Part shown: piece by piece, positions 1 to 6,574 of the stretch | Layout: each line of letters opens with the position of its first letter | Position numbering within the stretch: the stretch's first letter is position 1 | Assembly: GCA_023450775.1 (NCBI GenBank) | Contig: JAEXGP010000239.1 | Coordinates: 1-12,571 of the forward strand | Source of the DNA: Actinomycetes bacterium | GTDB lineage: Bacteria > Actinomycetota > Acidimicrobiia > Acidimicrobiales > Microtrichaceae | Direction: 5' to 3' | Length of the DNA stretch: 12,571 bases | Notes under the pieces: generated by a model | What the model was told of the DNA's origin: nothing | The model's input: only the letters and a program-made list of their open reading frames with translations | The model's database searches: none | Translations under genes and position numbers: made by a program

Positions 1-20
1 CGCTCCATGGCCTGGGTCAT
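1..20 (-). CDS. Start of an unidentified gene leaving the window (first codons only)
   Basis: Reading leftwards from 20, the minus strand gives ATG ACC CAG GCC ATG GAG (MTQAMER), and then the window ends. The start is supported by an AGGAG Shine-Dalgarno at 30-34, nine bases upstream of the ATG, and by a possible promoter further up. A second in-frame ATG lies at 8. Seven residues do not allow any identification. An alternative reading is the end of a plus-strand gene (a stop lies at 34-36 in frame 1), but only eleven codons would be visible and nothing supports it. I prefer the minus start because of its ribosome binding site. Confidence 0.4.
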
Positions 21-71
21 GCCCGTGCTCTCCTGAACGGCGGGTCACCGACACGAGTTCGGTTCGATCGA

Positions 72-102
72 AACCTACCTGCCGCGATGAGAGCACTCAC
101 AA
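72..102 (-). promoter_or_regulatory. Possible promoter for the gene starting at 20
   Basis: On the minus strand a TTGTGA-like -35 (97-102) and a TAGGTT -10 (72-77) are separated by 19 bp, slightly longer than ideal. The predicted transcript would carry a leader of about 45 nt containing the AGGAG at 30-34. This is an inference from motif matching only. Confidence 0.3.
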
Positions 103-175
103 ACGGTCGCCGTGTTGCAGGGATGGCGACGATCGTCCGATGCGATCACCCGGGCGCGTCGTGCTCGCGGTTCTT

Positions 176-212
176 GCGGACCGGACGGCCGTGACACGAC
201 CGCCCGGTCCGC
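176..212 (-). terminator. Hairpin just after the 116-residue gene
   Basis: Perfect 9-bp arms GCGGACCGG (176-184) and CCGGTCCGC (204-212) enclose a 19-nt loop that itself contains the short palindrome CGTG-A-CACG (190-198). The hairpin begins eight bases past the stop of the minus-strand gene ending at 221. There is no U-tract, which is common for actinobacterial terminators. Confidence 0.45.
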
Positions 213-220
213 CGACGCGC

Positions 221-571
221 TCAGTCGTCGCGCTCGTCCGCGACGGCCCGGGCGTCGTCAGGGCCGGCGACCTCGCTCTCGGTCGGCCGGACCTCGGGGT
301 CGTGTCCGTGCGCGCGGTTCACCGCCACCTTCGCGTCGTCGAGCGAGACGTCGTCGGGCGAGTGGTCGGCCAGCGCCTGGGCCTCGCGGTCACGGTCGCC
401 GGTGGCGGCGTGGAGGCGCTGGAGGAGCGACGGCGAGTCGTCGCGCTGGTCGCGCTCGTGGTCCCGTCGTTCGGCCTCGCGCACGCCGGGCTCGCTGTGC
501 GTGGAGCTGTGGCCGGTGCGGTCGTCGTGGCGGTCCTGGGTGGCGGAGGGTTCCCCTGATGACGTGGACAT
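221..571 (-). CDS. Hypothetical hydrophilic 116-residue protein
   Basis: I do not recognise a family. The protein is very rich in Asp, Glu, Arg and His, has no signal peptide or membrane segment, and has a disordered-looking N-terminal half (to about residue 45). It is followed by a helix-prone stretch (SLLQRLHAATGDRDREAQAL and the following DDVSLDDAKVAVNRAHGH) and an acidic tail ending DERDD. It is probably cytosolic and may bind a partner or nucleic acid, but this is a guess. Three things support it as real: a hairpin directly after the stop, a TAGGGA hexamer exactly six bases before the ATG (the spacing seen at other starts here), and a protein-like helical core. The start lies 26 bp from the divergent methyltransferase start. 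The plus strand opposite is also open, as usual in GC-rich DNA, but encodes a low-quality Val/Gly/Arg shadow. Confidence 0.5.
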   Translation of the reverse strand: MSTSSGEPSATQDRHDDRTGHSSTHSEPGVREAERRDHERDQRDDSPSLLQRLHAATGDRDREAQALADHSPDDVSLDDAKVAVNRAHGHDPEVRPTESEVAGPDDARAVADERDD

Positions 572-577
572 GGGCGG

Positions 578-587
578 TCCCTACCCT
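578..587. promoter_or_regulatory. Overlapping divergent -10 elements
   Basis: On the plus strand TACCCT (582-587) lies ten bases before the methyltransferase ATG at 598. On the minus strand TAGGGA (583-578) lies six bases before the ATG at 571. The two hexamers share the central TA (582-583), so the whole divergent control region is about 26 bp between start codons. Both transcripts would be leaderless or nearly so. No clear -35 elements are visible. Inference from motif position. Confidence 0.4.
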
Positions 588-597
588 GTCGGGCGCG

Positions 598-1560
598 ATG
601 GCACACGTGACGAGCGGCCCCTCCGGTGACGGCGCGCCCGGGCCGTCCGGCCGCTCCGTGGTGGCGGTGGTCGCGGACGACACGCCGTTCTGCTCGACGG
701 GTCCCGAGCTGCTGGCCGACCGTCTCTTCTCCATGGGCGCGAGCGCGGTGTCCGAGCTGCTGTCGCCCGACGGCGCGGGCCTGCGCCTGGTGGCGGACCT
801 CCCGGTGTCGTCGATCGCGGCGCTCGACGCCATCGGCCAGCCCTACGAGGTGCTCGAGGTCGATCCGTCCTGGGCCGGTGGCTGGCGTGACCACGCCGCG
901 GCCGTGGCGGTCGGGGAGCGGTTGGTGGTCCGCCCGGAGTGGGTCGACGCCGACCCGGCGCACACCGGCCGGGTGGAGGTGGTCGTCGACGCGGCCGACT
1001 CGTTCGGCTCCGGGTCGCATCCGACCACGAGATTGTGCCTGGAGGCGGTGGAGCGGCTGGCGGGGAGCGCGGCGCCCGGTCGTGTCCTGGACGTGGGTTC
1101 GGGCACCGGCGTGCTGGGCGTGGCCGCACTGCTCCTCGGCGCGTCGTCGCTGACCGCGGTCGACGTGGACCCCGCGGCGGTCGAGGCCACGCGCCGGACG
1201 GCCGAGCTGAACGGCGTGGCCGACCGGCTCGCGGAGGTGAGCGAACCGTCCGTCCCGGAGGTCGTCGGCGAGCGCGGACCGTTCGACGTCGTGCTCGCCA
1301 ACCTGCTCGTGCCGATCATCGAGGAGCTGGGGCCGCAGCTCGCGACGGCGACCGCGCCCGGTGGTCACCTGGTGCTGAGCGGCCTGCTGTCGGACCGGTC
1401 GAGCGGTCAGGTGGACCGGGCGATCGCCGCGGTCGGCCCCGACCTCGACGTGGTCGAGGTCCTGGAGTGCGACGGCTGGGCGGCGGTCGTGCTGCGCGCC
1501 GGTTCCGGCGCCGCCACCGGTCCCGGCGCCGCCACCGGTTCCGGCGCCGCCGCCAGCTGA
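598..1560 (+). CDS. prmA: PrmA-like (ribosomal protein L11) methyltransferase
   Basis: Class I S-adenosylmethionine-dependent methyltransferase of 320 residues, most like PrmA, which trimethylates ribosomal protein L11 in the cytosol. The PrmA hallmark FGSGSHPTTR is at residues 136-145 (family form FGTGxHPTT). The SAM-binding glycine motif LDVGSGTG is at 164-171, the acidic end of strand 2 is AVDVDPAAVEATRRTAELNGV (the stretch following residue 181), and the motif NLL follows at N235 (family form N[IL]L). The N-terminal ~120 residues match the position of the PrmA substrate domain but are divergent. I start at the ATG at 598 because a TACCCT hexamer lies just upstream. An in-frame ATG at 559 would run across that element and into the divergent gene. 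The frame stays open back to 112 but gives only Arg/Gly-rich shadow. The extreme C-terminus carries an 18-bp tandem repeat. A related small-molecule or protein methyltransferase remains possible. Confidence 0.78.
   Translation: MAHVTSGPSGDGAPGPSGRSVVAVVADDTPFCSTGPELLADRLFSMGASAVSELLSPDGAGLRLVADLPVSSIAALDAIGQPYEVLEVDPSWAGGWRDHAAAVAVGERLVVRPEWVDADPAHTGRVEVVVDAADSFGSGSHPTTRLCLEAVERLAGSAAPGRVLDVGSGTGVLGVAALLLGASSLTAVDVDPAAVEATRRTAELNGVADRLAEVSEPSVPEVVGERGPFDVVLANLLVPIIEELGPQLATATAPGGHLVLSGLLSDRSSGQVDRAIAAVGPDLDVVEVLECDGWAAVVLRAGSGAATGPGAATGSGAAAS
1501..1554 (+). repeat. Three tandem 18-bp units in the prmA-like tail
   Basis: Three units of GGTYCCGGCGCCGCCRCC (1501-1518, 1519-1536, 1537-1554) differ by single bases and encode GSGAAT, GPGAAT and GSGAAA just before the stop. 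The unit is in frame, so copy number can change without breaking the protein. It gives a flexible Gly/Ala tail outside the methyltransferase fold. Confidence 0.85.
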
Positions 1561-1589
1561 ACGGTCAGCCACCGGTTGAACGGTCAGCC
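1558..1589. repeat. 13-bp direct repeat at two convergent stop codons
   Basis: TGAACGGTCAGCC occurs at 1558-1570 and 1577-1589, a 19-bp period. The first copy begins with the TGA stop of the plus-strand methyltransferase. The second copy contains the minus-strand stop of the amidase (1584-1586). No strong terminator hairpin is visible between the convergent genes. Confidence 0.75.
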
Positions 1590-2585
1590 GCGACGACGGC
1601 GGATCGCGACGAGTGCCGCGATCCCCGCTGCCGCGACCGCACCGAGCCCTGCGACGACCGGCCACGGCTCCTCGGTCGTGGAGCCCCGGGCGGCCGTCGC
1701 CCCGGCGGCCACCCCACCGGGCGCGGTGGTCGACGCCCCGGCCGGCGTCGTGGTCGTGGCCGCGGGGGTGGGGGCGGCCGTCGTCGGTGCGCGCTCGGTC
1801 GTCACCGGTGCGACCGACGTGCTCGTCGTCGGAGCGGAGCCTGACCGTCGGGCCGTCACCTCCGTCGGGAACGTCGTCCGCACGAGCGAGTAGCAGGCGT
1901 CGCCCGGACAGCTCGTCTGCGACATGTCGCGGTGGGCGCTGATCGTGGCCGCCTCGACGGTCGCGCCCGCGGGCCAGCGGTTGGAGCCGAGCGAGGCGAA
2001 ACGGGTGGTCGCGCCGGGCGCCGTGTCGATGGAGTGGCGGTCGGCGAGCCACGCGAGCAGCGACCACATGGAGCCGAGCGCCTCGGGCGTGGGTGGCTGC
2101 GTGGTGTGGTCGCCCAGGAAGCAGCAGAGCTGGCTGTGGCCCTGGTTGCCGCCGGTCGCCGATCCCCTGACCGGGCGGTCCGCGCTCCCGGTCCGTCCCT
2201 CGTAGATCGTCCCGAACCGGTCGACGAAGAAGTTGTACGCCACGTCGGGCCAGCGCTTGGACGGTCCGGTGTGGAACGCGTAGATGCCGCGCAGCAGACG
2301 GACGGGGTCCTCGGGCCCGTAGTCGTTGCCCGGATCCGCGGTGTGGTGGACGAGCAGGAACCGGACGTCCTCGGCCTCGAGCGGACCGGTCGGCGCCAGG
2401 TCGCCGCCCCAGACCGAGCGCCGCACGATCGGCGGCATCGCCGCCGACGCACCACCGTCGACGGCGTGCGCTGCGACTGCCGGCGCGGCGGCGACCGCGG
2501 CGGTCGTCAGCGGTGCGGCGACCAACCCCCGCAGCACCGCCCGGCGACCGGGACCCGCGTCGGGCAGATCACACCGGTCGCACAC
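1584..2585 (-). CDS. Tat-exported, membrane-anchored PGRP/amidase_2-type peptidoglycan amidase
   Basis: Predicted zinc N-acetylmuramoyl-L-alanine amidase or peptidoglycan-recognition domain acting outside the membrane on cell-wall peptidoglycan. With a GTG start at 2585 it has 333 residues. The N-terminus reads MCDRCD, then a twin-arginine motif GRRAVLRG (residues 13-20) and an Ala-rich hydrophobic stretch to about 41. The catalytic domain spans about 52-240: VWGGD, VHHTAD (His80/81), YNFFVDRFGTIYEGR (117-131), AHRDMSQTSCPGD with His218 and Cys226. The eight-residue His-Cys spacing matches the zinc ligands of T7 lysozyme and PGRPs. A Thr/Ala/Pro-rich linker follows (about 245-305), then a single hydrophobic segment and RRRRG, a C-terminal membrane anchor. 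The frame is open to a GTG at 2663, but TACCGT exactly six bases before the GTG at 2585 and the compact Tat n-region favour the shorter form. It is convergent with the methyltransferase and divergent from the ATP-grasp operon. Confidence 0.85.
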   Translation of the reverse strand: MCDRCDLPDAGPGRRAVLRGLVAAPLTTAAVAAAPAVAAHAVDGGASAAMPPIVRRSVWGGDLAPTGPLEAEDVRFLLVHHTADPGNDYGPEDPVRLLRGIYAFHTGPSKRWPDVAYNFFVDRFGTIYEGRTGSADRPVRGSATGGNQGHSQLCCFLGDHTTQPPTPEALGSMWSLLAWLADRHSIDTAPGATTRFASLGSNRWPAGATVEAATISAHRDMSQTSCPGDACYSLVRTTFPTEVTARRSGSAPTTSTSVAPVTTERAPTTAAPTPAATTTTPAGASTTAPGGVAAGATAARGSTTEEPWPVVAGLGAVAAAGIAALVAIRRRRG

Positions 2586-2591
2586 GCCGTC

Positions 2592-2597
2592 ACGGTA
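2592..2597 (-). promoter_or_regulatory. Putative leaderless -10 of the amidase gene
   Basis: Minus-strand TACCGT lies six bases before the GTG at 2585, matching the arrangement at 6805, 9379 and 9557. It implies transcription starting at or near the start codon, and there is no convincing Shine-Dalgarno there. No clear -35 is seen. Confidence 0.45.
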
Positions 2598-2660
2598 GGA
2601 CCCACCGGACGTCGTGGCGCGGCGGGTCGGGCGATCCCCGGGACCGTGTTCCTGACCCGT

Positions 2661-2686
2661 CACACCCGTGTGAACCGGATGTGAAC
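2661..2686. promoter_or_regulatory. Possible operator between divergent amidase and ATP-grasp genes
   Basis: An inverted repeat CACAC-CC-GTGTG (2661-2672) overlaps a pair of direct repeats TGTGAAC (2669-2675 and 2680-2686) spaced 11 bp, one helical turn. It sits some 50-70 bp upstream of the ATP-grasp start and about 80 bp upstream of the amidase start, an activator-like position for both. No binding protein can be named. Confidence 0.3.
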
Positions 2687-2723
2687 AACCTTTGACCGGC
2701 TTTCCCGAGGCCGAGCACCGCTT

Positions 2724-2729
2724 TACCGT
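2724..2729 (+). promoter_or_regulatory. Putative leaderless -10 of the ATP-grasp operon
   Basis: TACCGT lies seven bases before the GTG at 2737. It marks that GTG rather than the TTG at 2692 as the start, and predicts an almost leaderless transcript for the three-gene operon. A TTGACC at 2692-2697 is too far away to serve as its -35. Confidence 0.45.
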
Positions 2730-2736
2730 CCTTCCC

Positions 2737-4371
2737 GTGGCCGACTGGTTCGACGAGTACGCCCTGGACGGGTTCTTCGACGAGGTGGTGGACGGCGAGG
2801 GGAAGGTCCGGCCGCACTACGGCCACGTCGCGAGCGCGCTCGAGGGCCTGAGCCACGAGGACCTCGCCCGGGCCGAACGCCGTCGCAACGCCGCGTTCCG
2901 CACCCAGGGCATCACGTTCACGGTCTACGAGGACCACGACGACGCGTCGCCCGCCGGCATCGAGCGCACCTTCCCCATGGACCTGTTGCCGCGGGTCATC
3001 CCGGCCGACGAGTGGTCCCACCTGGAGCAGGGACTGGTGCAGCGGGTGCGGGCGCTCAACCGCTTCCTGGACGACCTCTACGTGGGCGGCATGCAGATCG
3101 TCGAGGACGGCGTGGTGCCGCGCTGGCTCGTCGTGTCGTCCGACGGCTTCACGCACGAGGCGTTCGGCGTGCCGGTGCCGCTCGGCGCCCGCTGCCTGGT
3201 CGCCGGCGTGGACGTCATCCGCGACGACGAGGGCACGTACCGCGTGCTCGAGGACAACCTGCGCAGCCCGAGCGGCATCTCCTACGTGGTCGAGAACCGG
3301 GCCGCCCTGGCCCGCGTGCTGCCCCAGCTGTTCGCCGGCGAGCGGGTCCGGCCGGTCGACCAGTACGGCTCGATGCTGCTGCACGCGCTGCAGCGCGTCG
3401 GGCCGCCCGCAGCCGGCGACGCCCCCACCGTCGTCGTGCTCACGCCGGGCATCTACAACTCGGCGTACTTCGAGCACGTGTTCCTGGCCACGCAGATGGG
3501 CGTGGAGCTCGTCGAGGGCCGGGACCTGGTCGTCGAGGACCACGTCGTCTACATGCGCACGACCAACGGCCTCCGCCGCGTCGACGTCATCTACCGCCGC
3601 ATCGACGACGACTTCCTGGATCCGGTGGTGTTCCGCCCCGACTCGGCGCTCGGCGTCCCGGGCCTGATGGCCGCCGCCCGCGCCGGCAACGTCACGATCG
3701 CCAACGCCGTCGGCAACGGGGTGGCCGACGACAAGGCCGTCTACGCGTACGTGCCCGCGATGATCCGCTACTACCTGGGCGAGGAGCCGCTCCTGCCCAA
3801 CGTGCCCACCTACCTGCTGTGGGACCCGGACCAGCGGGCGACCGTGCTGGAGCGACTCGACCAGCTGGTGGTCAAGCCGGTCGCCGAGGCCGGCGGCTAC
3901 GGGATCATGATCGGTCCGCACGCCAGCGACCAGGAGATCGCCGAGACGCGCAAGCTCATCGAGGAGAACCCGCGCAACTACATCGCGCAGGAGGTCATGT
4001 CGCTGTCCCGGCACCCCTGCCTGGTCGACGACCACGTGGAGGGCCGCCACATCGACCTCCGCCCCTTCATCCTCTCGGGCGAGAAGGTCGAGGTCGTGCC
4101 CGGCGGGCTGACCCGGGTGGCGCTCCGCAAGGGCTCGCTCGTGGTGAACAGCTCGCAGGGCGGCGGCTCCAAGGACACGTGGGTGCTGGCGCCCGACGCC
4201 GCGACCGTCGAGGCCGACGACGAGGTCAAGGACGGCCGCACGATCGGCGCCCCGGCCATGGACGAGCCGGTCACCGCCGAGCTCAAGATCGTGGAGCCGC
4301 ACCGGCCGGCGGACCTGGACATCCGCCAACTCGGCGAGCTCACCGAGACCGTGCAGTCGGGGAGCAGCTGA
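2737..4371 (+). CDS. Circularly permuted ATP-grasp protein (COG2308; DUF404/DUF407)
   Basis: Predicted ATP-dependent carboxylate-amine ligase of the circularly permuted ATP-grasp family, 544 residues, cytosolic. Family hallmarks are strong: VLEDNLRSPSGISYVVENR (170-188), VLTPGIYNSAYFEH, NGVADDKAVYAYVP (ADDK at 330-333), VVKPVAEAGGYGI (378-390), HIDLRPF (438-444) and LRKGSLVVNSSQGGGSKDTW (463-482), which together form the nucleotide- and metal-binding site. GTG at 2737 is chosen for its upstream TACCGT and because the family-like sequence begins there (VADWFDEY). It overlaps the alpha-E start by one base. Comparative genomics of ATP-grasp amidoligases has linked this family with alpha-E and transglutaminase proteins and predicted peptide synthesis or peptide tagging; the substrate is unknown. 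The acidic C-terminal extension after about residue 490 is family-variable. No Anbu-type peptidase, another common neighbour, is visible here. Confidence 0.92.
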   Translation: MADWFDEYALDGFFDEVVDGEGKVRPHYGHVASALEGLSHEDLARAERRRNAAFRTQGITFTVYEDHDDASPAGIERTFPMDLLPRVIPADEWSHLEQGLVQRVRALNRFLDDLYVGGMQIVEDGVVPRWLVVSSDGFTHEAFGVPVPLGARCLVAGVDVIRDDEGTYRVLEDNLRSPSGISYVVENRAALARVLPQLFAGERVRPVDQYGSMLLHALQRVGPPAAGDAPTVVVLTPGIYNSAYFEHVFLATQMGVELVEGRDLVVEDHVVYMRTTNGLRRVDVIYRRIDDDFLDPVVFRPDSALGVPGLMAAARAGNVTIANAVGNGVADDKAVYAYVPAMIRYYLGEEPLLPNVPTYLLWDPDQRATVLERLDQLVVKPVAEAGGYGIMIGPHASDQEIAETRKLIEENPRNYIAQEVMSLSRHPCLVDDHVEGRHIDLRPFILSGEKVEVVPGGLTRVALRKGSLVVNSSQGGGSKDTWVLAPDAATVEADDEVKDGRTIGAPAMDEPVTAELKIVEPHRPADLDIRQLGELTETVQSGSS

Positions 4372-5429
4372 TGCTCGCCCGCACCGCCGAGTACCTGTTC
4401 TGGACCGGCCGCTACCTGGAGCGCGCCGAGGACACCGCCCGTCTGCTCGACGTGACCTACCACCGGCTGCTCGAGTCGACGCCCGGCGAGGAGCAGGAGG
4501 CGTGGACCGACGTGCTCGTCTCGGTCGGCCTCGACGACGAGTTCGGCGAGACCGGCCTGCCGCTCACCGCGACCGCGGTCTGCGAGTACCTGGTGTGCGA
4601 CCCGGCCAACCGCGGCTCCATCCAGGCCTGCATCGAGCAGGCCCGGACCAACGCCCGTGGCGTGCGGGAGCACCTGGCCGTCGAGATCTGGGAGCAGCTC
4701 AACTCGCTGCACCTCGAGCTGGGCAACCGGAACGTCGCGCTCGACCTGCAGCGCCAGCCCCACGAGCTCTACGGCTTCATCCGCCAAGGCGTGCAGAGCG
4801 TGATCGGCGTGGCCGACGGCACCTGGTCGCGCGAGGAGGGCTGGCACTTCTTCAACCTGGGCCTGCTGCTGGAGCGCGCGGAGATGGGCGTGCGATCGCT
4901 GCGGGCCCGGCACTCCCGCCACCGCGGCGACGAGGTCCACGAGTGGTTCGCCACGCTGCGGGCCTCGAGCGCGCTGAGCGCCTACCGCCGCCGCTACCGG
5001 GACTTCGACGAGGTGGCGCTGATCGAGCTGCTGCTGCTGTCGCCGACCCTGCCGCGCTCGGTGCTGTTCTCGCTGCGGGGCGCGGAGAACCTGCTCGCCA
5101 GCATCACGGGCGACCGCCGCTCGCTCGCCCTGCGCCTGTTGGGCCGGGTCCGGGCCGAGCTCGAGTTCGCCGATGCGGCCGAGCTGTGCGACGGCGAGCT
5201 GGTCCCCACCCTCGAGGTGGTCGAGACGCAGATCCGCGACGTCGCCAGCGCGATCGCAGCGGAGTGCTTCCTCTACCGGGTCGAGCTCGACCTGCACGAG
5301 CTGCACCTGGTCCCGGGCGAGCAGCCCGACCAGCACGTCGAGATGCGGACCGCCGGCGCCGCCGCGGTCGGGACGGGGTCGACGGTCGCGTCGACCGGAG
5401 CGGGCACCACGATCGGGGGCACCACGTGA
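4371..5429 (+). CDS. Alpha-E domain protein (COG2307; DUF403)
   Basis: All-helical alpha-E protein of 352 residues, a near-obligate partner of circularly permuted ATP-grasp proteins. Its biochemical role is not established. The N-terminal signature MLARTAEYLFWTGRYLERAE is followed by DTARLLD, very close to the family form. A second recognisable block is DGTWSREEGWHFFNLGLLLE and the ERAEM following it, typical of the repeat-like helical core. No signal peptide or membrane segment. Its ATG overlaps the ATP-grasp stop (TGATG) and has GGGGAG six bases upstream, so the two are translationally coupled. Beyond the family's usual length there is a Gly/Ala/Thr/Val-rich tail of about 25 residues that looks flexible. 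The stop overlaps the next gene's GTG (GTGA). Confidence 0.92.
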   Translation: MLARTAEYLFWTGRYLERAEDTARLLDVTYHRLLESTPGEEQEAWTDVLVSVGLDDEFGETGLPLTATAVCEYLVCDPANRGSIQACIEQARTNARGVREHLAVEIWEQLNSLHLELGNRNVALDLQRQPHELYGFIRQGVQSVIGVADGTWSREEGWHFFNLGLLLERAEMGVRSLRARHSRHRGDEVHEWFATLRASSALSAYRRRYRDFDEVALIELLLLSPTLPRSVLFSLRGAENLLASITGDRRSLALRLLGRVRAELEFADAAELCDGELVPTLEVVETQIRDVASAIAAECFLYRVELDLHELHLVPGEQPDQHVEMRTAGAAAVGTGSTVASTGAGTTIGGTT

Positions 5430-6442
5430 GGTTGGACGTCAGGTACCGGACGGCGTTCGAGTACAGCGAGCGCACGAGCGAGTCGCAGAACGAGCTGCGC
5501 GCCTGTCCGACCACGGACGCCAGTCAGCGCCTGCTCGACTACCGCGTCACCGTCGAGCCCGGCGCCCGCGTGTTCAGCTACATCGACGCCTGGGGCACGC
5601 GTGTCGACGCCTTCGGCATCCGCCGCCACCACACCGCCATGTCGGTGACGGCCGAGGCGTCGGTGGAGACGCGGCCGCGTCCGTTGCCGACCGCGGCGCC
5701 CCGGACCGAGGCGCTCAAGCGCGGCGACTTCGTGGATGCCCACATCGAGTACCTGGGCCGGGACCGCAACACCGACTGGGGTCCGGGCGTGGTCGAGGTG
5801 GCCCAGCGGCAGCTCGCGCTGGCTGGCCCCGACGTCGTCGGCGCCATCCTGGCGATCCACCGCTTCGTCGGCACCAACCTGCAGTACCGCCCGGGCGCCA
5901 CCGACGTGGGCATCGAGGTGGAGGACGTGCTCGCCGGCGGCGTCGGCGTGTGCCAGGACTACGCCCACCTCGCCGTGGCCATGTGCCGCTCGCTCGGCAT
6001 CCCCGCCCGCTACGTGTCGGGCTACCTGTTCACCGACCGCGACGAGACCGGTGAGGTGCCGGTGGGGGACACGGTCTACGTGCAGACCCACGCGTGGATG
6101 GAGGCCGCGGTGCCGGGGTGGGGCTGGCTCGCCCTGGACCCGACCAACGGCCAGGTGGTCGGCGAGCACCACGTGAAGATCGGCCACGGCCGCAGCTACG
6201 ACGACGTGCAGCCGCTGCGGGGCGTGTTCCTGGGGCCCGCCGCGTCGACGGTGACGCCGGTCGTCGAGATCCGCCGCGTGGACGGCGCGGACCTGTGGCG
6301 CACCAACACCGATCAGCACCGCAGCATGCACGTGCCGTCCGAGATGCCGATGGCCGGTCGGCGCGCGCACCCCACGAACCTGACCGGCGCCATCCAGCAG
6401 CAGCAGGTCCAGCAGCAGCAGGAGCGCCGTCGCGCCGACTGA
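5426..6442 (+). CDS. Transglutaminase-like cysteine protein with Gln-repeat tail
   Basis: 338-residue protein with a bacterial transglutaminase N-terminal beta domain (RLDVRYRTAFEYSE onward, to about residue 110) and a papain-fold transglutaminase core. The triad is intact: Cys176 in GVCQDYAH, His222 in THAWMEA, Asp238 in LALDPTNG. Members may act as peptidases, transamidases or cross-linkers; which applies here is unknown. No signal peptide, so probably cytosolic like its operon partners. The GTG at 5426 shares four bases with the alpha-E stop and gives a start directly at the conserved N-terminal strand, with a GGGGG ribosome-binding tract six bases upstream. The C-terminal tail reads IQQQQVQQQQERRRAD and is encoded by CAG runs, a feature not part of the enzyme fold. 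This is the last gene of the overlapping three-gene operon. Confidence 0.92.
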   Translation: MRLDVRYRTAFEYSERTSESQNELRACPTTDASQRLLDYRVTVEPGARVFSYIDAWGTRVDAFGIRRHHTAMSVTAEASVETRPRPLPTAAPRTEALKRGDFVDAHIEYLGRDRNTDWGPGVVEVAQRQLALAGPDVVGAILAIHRFVGTNLQYRPGATDVGIEVEDVLAGGVGVCQDYAHLAVAMCRSLGIPARYVSGYLFTDRDETGEVPVGDTVYVQTHAWMEAAVPGWGWLALDPTNGQVVGEHHVKIGHGRSYDDVQPLRGVFLGPAASTVTPVVEIRRVDGADLWRTNTDQHRSMHVPSEMPMAGRRAHPTNLTGAIQQQQVQQQQERRRAD

Positions 6443-6498
6443 CCCGCACCGGTGCCGAACCGAACCGCTGCCCGGGCACCGCTCGGGCCGAGAGATCT

Positions 6499-6521
6499 CA
6501 GGGCGTCCGGGCCGTGCCCTG
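6499..6521 (+). terminator. Weak hairpin after the transglutaminase gene
   Basis: CAGGGC (6499-6504) and GCCCTG (6516-6521) pair around an 11-nt loop, immediately after the palindrome GAGATCTC (6492-6499). It could end or attenuate transcription of the operon before the small gene at 6575. It has only a 6-bp stem and no U-tract. Confidence 0.25.
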
Positions 6522-6558
6522 GTGAACCCCATCCAGCGACTCCACGTCGCATCGACCC

Positions 6559-6566
6559 GAGGAGGA
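6559..6566 (+). promoter_or_regulatory. Strong Shine-Dalgarno deciding the start at 6575
   Basis: GAGGAGGA, nearly a full anti-16S match, ends eight bases before the ATG at 6575. It is one of the best ribosome binding sites in the window and is why the short 35-residue form is chosen over the longer open frame beginning at 6452. Confidence 0.7.
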
Positions 6567-6574
6567 CACCGAAC

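Noticed and set aside
1..36. C-terminal tail of a plus-strand gene (RSMAWVMPVLS then stop)
   Set aside because: Eleven codons cannot be evaluated, and the opposite strand shows a start with a good Shine-Dalgarno at 30-34.
112..597. Extended N-terminus of the methyltransferase frame back to 112
   Set aside because: The added residues are Arg/Gly-rich and lie opposite the 116-residue gene. The TACCCT element and PrmA-like length favour the ATG at 598.
319..2067. Long minus-strand open frame of 582 codons across the methyltransferase and amidase
   Set aside because: Arg/Gly/His-rich, without domain motifs, and overlaps better-supported genes in other frames. Typical shadow in GC-rich DNA.
2590..4329. 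Minus-strand open frame of 579 codons opposite the ATP-grasp gene
   Set aside because: It mirrors the conserved ATP-grasp coding frame. The His/Val/Asp-rich translation matches no family and has no start signals.
6397..6422. CAG repeat as a separate microsatellite feature
   Set aside because: It is in frame and simply encodes the Gln tail of the transglutaminase-like protein; reported there instead.
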